Assembly: GCA_963765545.1 (NCBI GenBank)
Contig: CAVXWW010000004.1
Location: 2,232,001-2,296,000, forward strand
Direction of reading: 5' to 3'
DNA length: 64,000 nucleotides
DNA from: JARRPM01 sp963765545
GTDB taxonomy: Bacteria; Pseudomonadota; Gammaproteobacteria; Pseudomonadales; Halieaceae
Positions 43,159 through 50,861 of this stretch are shown here, one piece after another (the stretch's first letter is position 1; the number at the start of each line of letters is the position of its first letter). The position numbers were made by a program, and so were the translations under genes. The notes beneath the pieces were generated by a model. That model was given only the letters and a program-made list of their open reading frames with translations, was not told where the DNA came from and did not search any database.

Positions 43159-44594
43159 ATAACAATCTCCTTGCTTACGGGTGAACTGCCAAAGTCCCCA
43201 CTGGCCAACCAACCAGGAATAATGGCGGAAAACAGGCCGGCCGTACCACCGGCGCGCACGATATTGATGCCACCGGGTTTGAACTTGGGCAGTTGCATAT
43301 CCTTAACGAACTCTGGCATGCCCTCGGCAATGCCGCCAACCCCGGGTTGCAACTCGCTCCCAGGACGGGTTGTGAACTCCATCAGAGTATCAATTACTTT
43401 CTGCTTACTCCAGCCGGCATCGGCAAAGATCCGCTGGTGCTCCGGCGCAAGAACGATGAATACATCGCTGTGAATAGCAAACTTTTGATGCCCTACTGTT
43501 AGCAGGCTCGCCGCCAGCGAGCGGCACAGTGACTCTGGATCACGTGACTTCTGGTCTGCAATACCCTGCACTCCGTCAGCCGCAAATAGCGTTACCGTGG
43601 ATTGTTCAGGGCTGAAGCCTCGTTGCACGGCAAGCGACTCCCAGCAGGAATTCTCTTCGTCTTCGGCAAAACAGAAGGTGTATTTACCCGGATTACCCAA
43701 GGTAGCGCGATCGACCCCCCCAGGCTTGCCGCCACCGACGTTGCGGATAACCAGTTGTAGCGCCCTGCCGATCGTGGCGTTGGCCCGATTGCCCTGACCC
43801 AGAGCATTGCCGCCGCTGTTCATTCCAATCGCTCTGGCAATGGGGCCGTTAACGATCACCATCGGACCCGAAAACCAGGTGGTGGCCAGCAATCCGTGCA
43901 TGCAGAACTCATCAATCAGGCACGCTTCCACGGCCGCGATCACCACGGGCAGGTACTCGGGTTTGCAACCGGCCATCACTGCATTGATTGCCACCTTCTC
44001 TACCGTACAGGGTTGAAGATCGGGAGGCACCTGGCCCAGCACCTCCGCAGGATCACGACTGGTGCCAGTAAGCATGCGCACGACTCTGAGTTCGGTGGGA
44101 GGTACAACAGGCAGCCCATCACTCCAGCCGCGCTCAAAGCAGGACTCCATGGGATCCTCCATGTCTCCGACCACGATCTGGCGTGATTGCAGCTTGATAT
44201 CACCAAATCTGAGCGCGAGCTTCTCAGGCATGCCCGGCTCGACACTTTTGGAACCGCAGCCCGGACGGAAACCCGGCAGTTCATCCGCCAGTTGATCCTG
44301 CTCAAACAGTCTTAGCCATTCGCTCCTGTCCCAGCCCACGGTGCGCTCTGTCTCAACACCCTCCTTCATGCGAATCACGGTGGGTACGGTTTCAATTTTC
44401 AGGCGCCAGGACTGCTCGAGATTACTGTCGTCGCCAACTTCGGTCACCGATTCGGGAAAGCTCGGATCGTCCTGACTCCACACCTGCAGGCTACAACCGG
44501 CCGCCTGCAATTGGGCGAGAACGGGCTCAACCAGAACGCAGGTGGGGCATTCGCGTTTTACAACCACAATATAATTCGCGTGAGTATTAGTCAT
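43155..44594 (-). CDS. thioredoxin-domain protein, partner of UGSC selenoprotein
   Basis: 479 residues from ATG 44594. The N-terminal ~100 residues form a thioredoxin-like module with VVVKRECPTCVLVEPVL (CPTC redox pair) and VPTVIRM (cis-Pro). The remaining ~370 residues are a conserved domain that I associate with UGSC neighbours: GWSDGLPVVPPTELRV, VEKVAINAVMAGCKPEYLPVV, NSGGNALGQGNRANATIGRA and GGTAGLFSAIIPGW. The stop overlaps the ATG of the selenoprotein gene by four bases, so the two products are probably made in stoichiometric amounts. Biochemical role unknown; delivery of electrons to the selenoprotein is a reasonable inference. Confidence 0.8.
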   Translation of the reverse strand: MTNTHANYIVVVKRECPTCVLVEPVLAQLQAAGCSLQVWSQDDPSFPESVTEVGDDSNLEQSWRLKIETVPTVIRMKEGVETERTVGWDRSEWLRLFEQDQLADELPGFRPGCGSKSVEPGMPEKLALRFGDIKLQSRQIVVGDMEDPMESCFERGWSDGLPVVPPTELRVVRMLTGTSRDPAEVLGQVPPDLQPCTVEKVAINAVMAGCKPEYLPVVIAAVEACLIDEFCMHGLLATTWFSGPMVIVNGPIARAIGMNSGGNALGQGNRANATIGRALQLVIRNVGGGKPGGVDRATLGNPGKYTFCFAEDEENSCWESLAVQRGFSPEQSTVTLFAADGVQGIADQKSRDPESLCRSLAASLLTVGHQKFAIHSDVFIVLAPEHQRIFADAGWSKQKVIDTLMEFTTRPGSELQPGVGGIAEGMPEFVKDMQLPKFKPGGINIVRAGGTAGLFSAIIPGWLASGDFGSSPVSKEIVI

Positions 44595-44716
44595 GGCATC
44601 CCGTGGTGGAAAAAATTGTACAATCACATCAGTGTAGATGACCTGGTGCCAACCGTCATTAGCAAAGTCAATTGGCCAGGCACCGATTTCAAGTTTCTCG
44701 TTCAGGACCCACAGAT

Positions 44717-46129
44717 ATGACCGACCCATCCGCCGCTGTATCCCCTCATGACTATCGCCAGATCCCCTCCATCGACGTCCTGTTGCAGGCGATGGCTGAA
44801 GAACTGGGGCGCTGGGGTCACGCGCCTGTAACAAACGCGCTGCGAGATATCACTGCAGCGCTGCGCGCAGACATTGCTTCTGGGCTCAAGCCCGATCTAT
44901 CAATCGATGCCATCAGGCGCGCAGTGAACACGCAGCTTGCGATCGAGAACCAGCCCACTCTGACCGCTGTTCTCAATCTCAGCGGTACGGTGCTACATAC
45001 CAACCTCGGCAGAGCAAACCTGCCCGAGTCCGCGATTGAGGCGATTATCAAGGTTGCCAGCGCACCCAGTAATCTCGAGTTTGATTTGGCGACCGGTAAG
45101 CGCGGCGATCGGGAATCGCATGTGGAAGCGCTGATCTGCGAAGTAACAGGCGCGGAAGCCGCCACTGCGGTCAACAACAACGCTGCGGCTGTGTTGCTAG
45201 TACTCAATACTCTCGCGCTGCACAAGGAGGTGCCGGTATCGCGTGGCGAGCTGGTAGAAATCGGCGGCTCGTTTCGTATTCCCGAGGTGATGACCCGCGC
45301 CGGCTGCACGTTGGTGGAAGTGGGCGCAACCAACCGCACGCATTTGCATGACTTTCGTGGCGCTATTGGCGCTGACACTGCACTACTGATGAAAGTGCAC
45401 ACCAGTAACTACCGGGTAGAAGGATTTACCTGTGACGTGGAGGAAGATGAACTGGCGGCGCTGGCCAGCGAGCACCAAATCCCGTTTGTACACGATCTTG
45501 GCAGCGGCAACCTGGTTAATTTCCGTGCACTGGGTTTGCCTGATGAGCCAACCGCAGCACAGGCATTGGCCAACGGTGCCGATTTGATTACCTTCAGCGG
45601 CGATAAACTGCTCGGCGGTCCCCAGGCAGGCCTTATTGCCGGGCGCGCCGACCTTATCACGCAGATAAAGCGCAATCCGCTCAAACGTGCTCTGCGACTG
45701 GACAAGATGACACTGGCTGCGCTGGCAGAGGTGCTCAAATTGTACCGCGATCCACAAACGCTCACCGAGCACCTGCCCACATTACGCCTGCTGACCCGCC
45801 CACAGCGCGCGATACGCGACCAGGCGGAGGCCTTACTACCGGCCGTGCAAACTGCTGTATCACCTTACTATGACGTGGCAGTCGCCGACTGCCTCAGCCA
45901 GATAGGCAGCGGCTCATTGCCGGTTGAAACCCTCCCAAGTGCGGCTTTGCACATTGTTGCAAGATCTGGCCAGGACAAGGATTTGCGTCATTTGGCAGAC
46001 ACACTGCGTCAACTACCACTGCCGGTTATCGGACGTCTGCACAAAAACGCCCTGTGGCTGGACCTGCGCTGCCTGGAAGCCAAACAACAGCCCTTGTTCG
46101 TTGACCAGCTGGGCTCCTTGCACCTGTGA
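44717..46129 (+). CDS. selA: L-seryl-tRNA(Sec) selenium transferase
   Basis: 470 residues from ATG 44717. PLP enzyme of the SelA family: LNLSGTVLHTNLGRANLPESA, GAEAATAVNNNAAAVLLVL, VHDLGSGNLVNF and the PLP lysine segment DLITFSGDKLLGGPQAGLI. It converts Ser-tRNA(Sec) to Sec-tRNA(Sec) using selenophosphate. It is divergent from the thioredoxin-domain gene with about 120 bases between, and its stop overlaps the selB start by four bases (GTGA). Selenophosphate synthetase (selD) is not in the window and must be elsewhere for the system to work. Confidence 0.95.
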   Translation: MTDPSAAVSPHDYRQIPSIDVLLQAMAEELGRWGHAPVTNALRDITAALRADIASGLKPDLSIDAIRRAVNTQLAIENQPTLTAVLNLSGTVLHTNLGRANLPESAIEAIIKVASAPSNLEFDLATGKRGDRESHVEALICEVTGAEAATAVNNNAAAVLLVLNTLALHKEVPVSRGELVEIGGSFRIPEVMTRAGCTLVEVGATNRTHLHDFRGAIGADTALLMKVHTSNYRVEGFTCDVEEDELAALASEHQIPFVHDLGSGNLVNFRALGLPDEPTAAQALANGADLITFSGDKLLGGPQAGLIAGRADLITQIKRNPLKRALRLDKMTLAALAEVLKLYRDPQTLTEHLPTLRLLTRPQRAIRDQAEALLPAVQTAVSPYYDVAVADCLSQIGSGSLPVETLPSAALHIVARSGQDKDLRHLADTLRQLPLPVIGRLHKNALWLDLRCLEAKQQPLFVDQLGSLHL

Positions 46130-48051
46130 TCATTGCCACCGCGGGTCACGTTGATCACGGTAAAACCTCCCTCATCCGCCAGCTGACCGGCGTTGAGACC
46201 GATCGCCTTGAAGAGGAACAACGCAGGGGACTGTCCATCACTAACGGCTTTGCGTACCTCGCACGCCCGGGAGAGATACCGCTGGGCTTTATCGACGTGC
46301 CCGGTCACCAGCGTTTCATGAACAACATGATTGCCGGTATCAGCGGTATCGACACGGGTCTGCTGGTGATTGCGGCGGACGATGGCCCCATGCCGCAAAC
46401 CCACGAGCACATGGACGTACTGGAACTGCTCGGCGTCGATGACCTAATCGTTGTTATCAGCAAGATAGACCGTGTGGATGGCTCGCGCCTGGCTGCACTG
46501 GAACAAGACATTACAGACATGCTCGCCAGACGTCCGTGGACCAATTCATCAATCTTTTTTGTGAGCAGCATCGATGGCGCCGGCATCGATGCTCTCAAAG
46601 CCGAGCTTTTAGATCGAGCTGAGCAATCAGTGCAGCGCTCGTCAACAGGGCGTTTTCGTCTGTCAATTGATCGCGTGTTTTCGGTCAAAGGCGCCGGCCT
46701 TATCGTAACGGGCACCGCAGCAGCTGGGCGTATCGGCGTAGGTGACACACTGAAACTGCTGCCTGAGGATGTTGAGGTACGTATCAAAGGTATCCGGGTA
46801 CACGATCAGCACAGCGATACCGCGCTGGCGGGACAGCGCTGCGCCCTGAACCTGGTGGGCAAACTGGATGCAGCATCTGTGGAAAAAGGTGATTGGCTGG
46901 TGCAGCCTGGCGCAGCGCCGAGCAGCACCCGGATGGATGTACAGTTTTCCATGCTCTCCAGTGCGCCGTTTGCGCTCAAGAATCATGCGCCAATCAAGCT
47001 GCATATCGGTGCAAAGCGCATTGCGGGACGTATCGTCTTTCTCGATCCAGAGCGAGCAAACACGCAGATTCATCCGGGTAGCAACTGCCTGGCGCAGCTC
47101 GTGCTCGAGAGTGAGGTCTCCTCGCATTGGCGTGAACGCTTTCTACTACGCGATCATGCCGAGAACGTCATTCTCGGTGGTGGTATCGTGCTGGATCCAC
47201 TCGCCCCACGCAGCGGCAAGAGCCGGCAGCAAAGAATGACCTTCCTGAAAGCGATGTCTGCGAGCTCCGTTGTGCAAGCGCTCTCTGAATTGATGACGCA
47301 GAATCAGCTGATCAACATGGATCGCTTCGGACAGAGCTGTAACCTGATGCCGGATGAAGTTGCCGAACTGGCAGTCGCTTCGGGTCGCATCTTCAGCGCA
47401 GAGGGAACGCGCTGGATGGTCAGTGTGGAGCGTTGGAAAAATACCAGGCATGATTTATTGGGCGTAATCGACAAATGGCACGCCCGCGAGCCGGAGCGCC
47501 CAGGCATCAAAATCACCGAGCTTGGATCCGCACTTGCAGAGCGCATCGAGCCTGCGTTGCTGATGGCCGTAATGACCGACCAACTGCATAAAAAGATGTT
47601 GTCCTTAAACGAGGGTCAGATCAGTCGATCGAATTTCAAAGCGACTGAAAATACCGTATCAGCCGGGCACTGGCAGGAGATAGAGACAGTGCTACAGCGA
47701 TGCGGCAATCGCATTCCTTTACTGTCTCAGCTCGCTGAGCAGTTGGGCATCGAACAAGAGCGTATCGAGCAGCTGATGAAAACCGCAGTCAAGCAGGGTC
47801 GGGTACGTAAACTATCACCGCGGCGATACGCCCTGCGCGACACACTCTATGCGCTGGCAAGCCAGTTGATTGACGCCAGCAATAAGGCGTCGCCCCTCAC
47901 CGTCATTGCCATGAAAAGCCACTTTGACACCGGCCGCAACCTGACAGTCGAAATACTCGAATACTTCGATGCCATACATTTTACCGCGCGCCGCGACAAT
48001 GAACGTGTCGTTCTGGACCCTGAACTTCCCGCGCGACTCTTCAAAGGCTAA
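46126..48051 (+). CDS. selB: selenocysteine-specific elongation factor
   Basis: 641 residues, GTG start. GTPase domain with G1 AGHVDHGKTSLI, G3 DVPGHQRF, G4-like SKIDRV; then EF-Tu-like domains 2 and 3, and four C-terminal winged-helix modules (from about residue 380) that bind the SECIS hairpin. It brings Sec-tRNA(Sec) to the ribosome at UGA codons. selC follows 11 bases after the stop, giving an arrangement selA-selB-selC in one line. Confidence 0.95.
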   Translation: MIIATAGHVDHGKTSLIRQLTGVETDRLEEEQRRGLSITNGFAYLARPGEIPLGFIDVPGHQRFMNNMIAGISGIDTGLLVIAADDGPMPQTHEHMDVLELLGVDDLIVVISKIDRVDGSRLAALEQDITDMLARRPWTNSSIFFVSSIDGAGIDALKAELLDRAEQSVQRSSTGRFRLSIDRVFSVKGAGLIVTGTAAAGRIGVGDTLKLLPEDVEVRIKGIRVHDQHSDTALAGQRCALNLVGKLDAASVEKGDWLVQPGAAPSSTRMDVQFSMLSSAPFALKNHAPIKLHIGAKRIAGRIVFLDPERANTQIHPGSNCLAQLVLESEVSSHWRERFLLRDHAENVILGGGIVLDPLAPRSGKSRQQRMTFLKAMSASSVVQALSELMTQNQLINMDRFGQSCNLMPDEVAELAVASGRIFSAEGTRWMVSVERWKNTRHDLLGVIDKWHAREPERPGIKITELGSALAERIEPALLMAVMTDQLHKKMLSLNEGQISRSNFKATENTVSAGHWQEIETVLQRCGNRIPLLSQLAEQLGIEQERIEQLMKTAVKQGRVRKLSPRRYALRDTLYALASQLIDASNKASPLTVIAMKSHFDTGRNLTVEILEYFDAIHFTARRDNERVVLDPELPARLFKG

Positions 48052-48062
48052 ACTCCTGTCAC

Positions 48063-48156
48063 GGAAGAGCGATACCCCCGGTGGGGTACCTGGTCTTCAA
48101 AACCAGTGAGGCGCTGATAAAGTGCCTGGTGGGTTCGACTCCTACCTCTTCCGCCA
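48063..48156 (+). tRNA. selC: tRNA-Sec (anticodon TCA)
   Basis: 94 nucleotides including encoded CCA. Acceptor arms GGAAGAG and CTCTTCC with discriminator G; six-pair D stem TACCCC/GGGGTA; anticodon stem CTGGT/ACCAG with loop CTTCAAA, anticodon TCA at 48097-48099; long variable arm pairing AGGCGC with GTGCCT; T arm GTGGG-TTCGACT-CCTAC. The long D stem and variable arm are diagnostic of selenocysteine tRNA. Close resemblance to E. coli selC. It decodes the TGA in the gene at 42631-43158. Confidence 0.95.
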
Positions 48157-48178
48157 TTTCAGCGCCTCTGTGTTGGTA

Positions 48179-48982
48179 CTACTCGTCGTAATCAAGTATC
48201 CCCAATGCGAGCAATGAGTTTTCCACTTCCTGCATACGCGGCCGCATGTCCTCCAGGAGATGCGCCTGTGTAGGGATATAGAACAACCCGAGATCCATAC
48301 CTCGGACGGCTATAGCTGCACACTCCTGCGCTGAGATCAGCTCGAGCTCCGGCGGTGCCAACGCCGGATCGGGTAAGGCTTTGGATATGAGCGGCGTGTA
48401 GACGGCACCTGGCAACAGTACGTGCAATTCCAGCGGTTCCTTTAGCAGATCAATCTGTAACCACTCAAGCGCTATCAGAACCGCATGCTTGGAGGCACCA
48501 TAGAAGGCCATTGCACTTCTACGTACCGCGCTGGGCAAACTCAGCGAGTTTTCCGACGCGGTTACCATCAGCCGTCCTGTCTGCCCCGTCTCGCTGAGAA
48601 ACCGGCTATAGGCCTTGGCGATTTTCATGGCCGCATAGAAGTTAATTTCGAATAGCCGCGCCAGGGCGCTGGAATCCTCCATGTCTTCCTTGAGCACACT
48701 ACCGCGATGACCGATGCCGGCGTTGGAGCAAACGAGATCGAGCCGCCCAGAGACCGCAGCGGACTCCACGATGAGTTTCTGCGCCGCCAATGGGTCTGAA
48801 ACATCGCAGCGTATAGCGCACGATTCATTGCCTATGGAGGCGGCGACTTGCTCGGCGTCGTCAATATTGATGTCGGCACATACGACACGAGCGCCCCGCT
48901 CGCCCAATGCTTTTGCGAGAGCAGCGCCGATGCCCGACGCCGCGCCTGTCACCAGTACCGTTTGGTTGTGATAATCAATCAT
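48179..48982 (-). CDS. short-chain dehydrogenase/reductase (SDR)
   Basis: 267 residues from ATG 48982; the frame extends to 49069 but the extra part is not SDR. Rossmann start VLVTGAASGIGAALAKALGERGARVVCADI, NAG motif CSNAGIG, catalytic Ser region MVTASENSLSLPS and YGASK. NAD(P)-dependent alcohol/ketone chemistry with unknown substrate. It lies convergent with selC inside the stretch bounded by the two IS91-like copies, so it may be cargo of the same transfer event. Confidence 0.87.
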   Translation of the reverse strand: MIDYHNQTVLVTGAASGIGAALAKALGERGARVVCADINIDDAEQVAASIGNESCAIRCDVSDPLAAQKLIVESAAVSGRLDLVCSNAGIGHRGSVLKEDMEDSSALARLFEINFYAAMKIAKAYSRFLSETGQTGRLMVTASENSLSLPSAVRRSAMAFYGASKHAVLIALEWLQIDLLKEPLELHVLLPGAVYTPLISKALPDPALAPPELELISAQECAAIAVRGMDLGLFYIPTQAHLLEDMRPRMQEVENSLLALGILDYDE

Positions 48983-49987
48983 GCTGCTTGTCCGTGAAAG
49001 ATGACGCCGACATTGGCCAACAGAATACACACTTCCGCTACGATACCTGTCTAAGTATAAGAACAACAAACGGCATATAGTGGAAAAAATTTCTTTCCAA
49101 AATCCCGCTGCTCTGCCGGAATTGATCGCTGGAGCGCCTGTCCCGCTTTATCGGGCATGGCCGCGGGGTGTGCTGAAATTTCGCTTGCATGGGCCCACCT
49201 GCAGATCTTTTGTGGTCGTTTCCAGGCCGTAGCCCACAGGAACCTATACCAATCTGTTGGCTTCCCTGCTGCTTGATCTATGAATAAGCGGGTTCTGCTA
49301 CTGCGCGCCCTTCCCCGCGAAAAGGGGCAACGCGCCCGGCGGAGCTCGGGTGGGTGGCACCAGCCGCGTGGTCCTCGATGCAGCGGTTCGACGCTTCGAC
49401 AATCACCCGGACAGCACCCCCGCAAGGGCCACAAACCTCTACAAGGTGAATTGATGCGCAGCATCAAGAGAAGGTGCCCTGGGGTATGTCAATATTGAAG
49501 ACGCGCTTGAGCCTTTGCGCCCAGGTCATAGCGGCATGACTCTCTGCTGGCGTCCTTGGCTCTGCATTTGCAGCCTTCTTCAGTCCCTTGCCACGCCCAG
49601 CTGGAGTGACCCACCCGCGCCATCGGTGGTTGGGGGCCATGACGCCGTGGTAGCGGGTCTTCAGGGTGTATACCACCTTACCCGTAGAACTGAGTGATAG
49701 ACGAGGAACAGCGACGGCGGGACGGGCGATGTAGCGGCAAAGCGGAATGCCGCCCGACCGTTCCCGCTTGTTACGGGCATCTGTTCCATAACCGCTGTTG
49801 ATGTCAGGGCCCACGTGCCCTGGACAATCCACAGTTTCTTTAACCCCGCAATCGCACTGGCGGTCAGCGCGTTCTGCTTTTCTTAAAAAGGAGGTAATTC
49901 CACCCCCGCCCCAGGCTGGATAACCGGTGGTTGGCACGGGCCAGTTTTCTTTCGAAAACACACCGTGTTGTCTATGGCCAGACACAT
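48983..49987. other. gene-free stretch containing decayed IS91-like copy B
   Basis: About 1 kb. 49053-49750 is IS91-like copy B (separate entry). 49751-49987 shows an open minus-strand frame without recognisable similarity, joining the transposase remnant to the broken phosphatase gene. Confidence 0.6.
49053..49750 (-). mobile_element. IS91-like transposase remnant, copy B (right flank of selenocysteine island)
   Basis: Minus strand carries, in order, LCRYIARPAVAVPRLSLSS, a junction after VVYTLKT where about 30 residues are missing, RYHGVMAPNHRWRGWVTPAG, AAMTWAQRLKRVFNIDI, a short insertion with a stop, and EVCGPCGGAVRVI (zinc-binding CxxC) ending at the stop at 49278. These are the C-terminal motifs of IS91-family Y2 transposases. 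49053-49280 is the non-coding 3' end, which matches copy A. Catalytic Tyr region is missing. Confidence 0.75.
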
Positions 49988-50353
49988 TCAGGTCAACCGG
50001 GATTGGTGTCCCGTGTCCGCCGCTGCAGGAAAGTGCAGATCCGCATCGAGTATCGCCTGATCCCAGCGGGGAGTATCGCCCAGTTTCAGCATGTTGTCGG
50101 CCCAGGCGGTATCCATCGCCTGCCGCGGCGAGCCCTTGGTGGGAGCTGGTGGCACAAACTCCGCGCTGCCCAACTGGTCCTCCTGGTTCATATACCCCTG
50201 CAGGAACCCTGGCGCGATTTCCTGCAACTGTTCCACTGCTGTCCCAACCGGGACGGTTTGCGCAGGGCTGGTCTGGCTCGTACTGCAGGCGGACAAGGTG
50301 GCAATCAGTAGCACTTAACCTGGATAGATCAATGATGTGACCGTCTTTCTCAT
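49988..50353 (-). pseudogene. class A acid phosphatase (PAP2) remnant, N-terminal part
   Basis: From ATG 50353 (AGGG upstream) the frame reads MRKTVTSLIYPG, a TAA stop, then VLLIATLSACS: a lipoprotein signal peptide interrupted by a premature stop. The continuation has EFVPPAPTKGSPRQAMD and KLGDTPRWDQAILDADLHFP, the N-terminal pattern of PhoN/PhoC-type phosphatases (PPPP...S...D...TPRW..A..DADL). The catalytic KX6RP and later motifs are lost where the IS91-like remnant region begins. Dead by internal stop and 3' truncation. Confidence 0.65.
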
Positions 50354-50483
50354 TGTTTTCGCCCTTTCTTTTTTGCGAATTTATACCAAGTCCTATAGGT
50401 AATTGCGGGACCTCGTAAACCTCGCCGACTCAATATCAATTTACTCTCTGTGCATCTCCGGGCGATTTCCAGCAGCCTGGAAA

Positions 50484-50696
50484 TTACTGAACGGCTTTCA
50501 TCAGTCGCTCGCAGGCGTCCAGCTTATCCTGGTCCGTCTTGGCTTTTTTCACACAGGATTTGTACTCCTGCATAGTTTTCGTCTCTTCTTCAGTCTGTCT
50601 TGCCTCGGCCTTGGCTTTTTGCTTTTCTGGAGATGAGCCGCATGCTGCCAGCAGCACTGCGATAGAGACGGTCAGGACGATATTGCGTACTTTCAT
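50484..50696 (-). CDS. small lipoprotein, unknown function
   Basis: 70 residues: signal peptide MKVRNIVLTVSIAVLLAAC with lipobox LAAC (Cys19), then a charged helical tail rich in Lys and Glu with two more Cys (YKSCVKKAK, LDACERL) that could form a disulphide. A very good ribosome site (AAGGAG) precedes the ATG. A perfect FNR-type box lies 95 bases upstream, so expression may rise or fall with oxygen. No known family recognised. Confidence 0.78.
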   Translation of the reverse strand: MKVRNIVLTVSIAVLLAACGSSPEKQKAKAEARQTEEETKTMQEYKSCVKKAKTDQDKLDACERLMKAVQ

Positions 50697-50790
50697 AGTT
50701 GATACTCCTTTAATTTAACTGCCTTACTTTAGCGAGTGTGGCAACAATTGCCGTTGATACCAGACGACTATCGAGCCTCTTACCAAAACT

Positions 50791-50804
50791 TTGATCTGCA
50801 TCAA
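50791..50804. promoter_or_regulatory. FNR/ANR-type box upstream of small lipoprotein gene
   Basis: TTGATCTGCATCAA, an exact match to TTGAT-N4-ATCAA, placed 95 bases before the lipoprotein start on the side where a class II activator site would lie, and about 60 bases after the stop of the MscS gene. Confidence 0.65.
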
Positions 50805-50861
50805 ACCCTGCTGGGTACCCTCCGACACAGCACGAATACTGCGACTACCCAGGCCGAAAAT

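Noticed and set aside
49280..49498. Plus-strand ORF of 72 residues with ATG start
   Set aside because: Antisense to the zinc-motif end of the IS91-like transposase remnant; composition is not protein-like.
49874..49920. AAAAAGGAGGTAATTCC resembling the reverse complement of the 16S rRNA 3' end
   Set aside because: Similarity is limited to about a dozen bases around the anti-Shine-Dalgarno sequence; no upstream rRNA-like sequence was seen.
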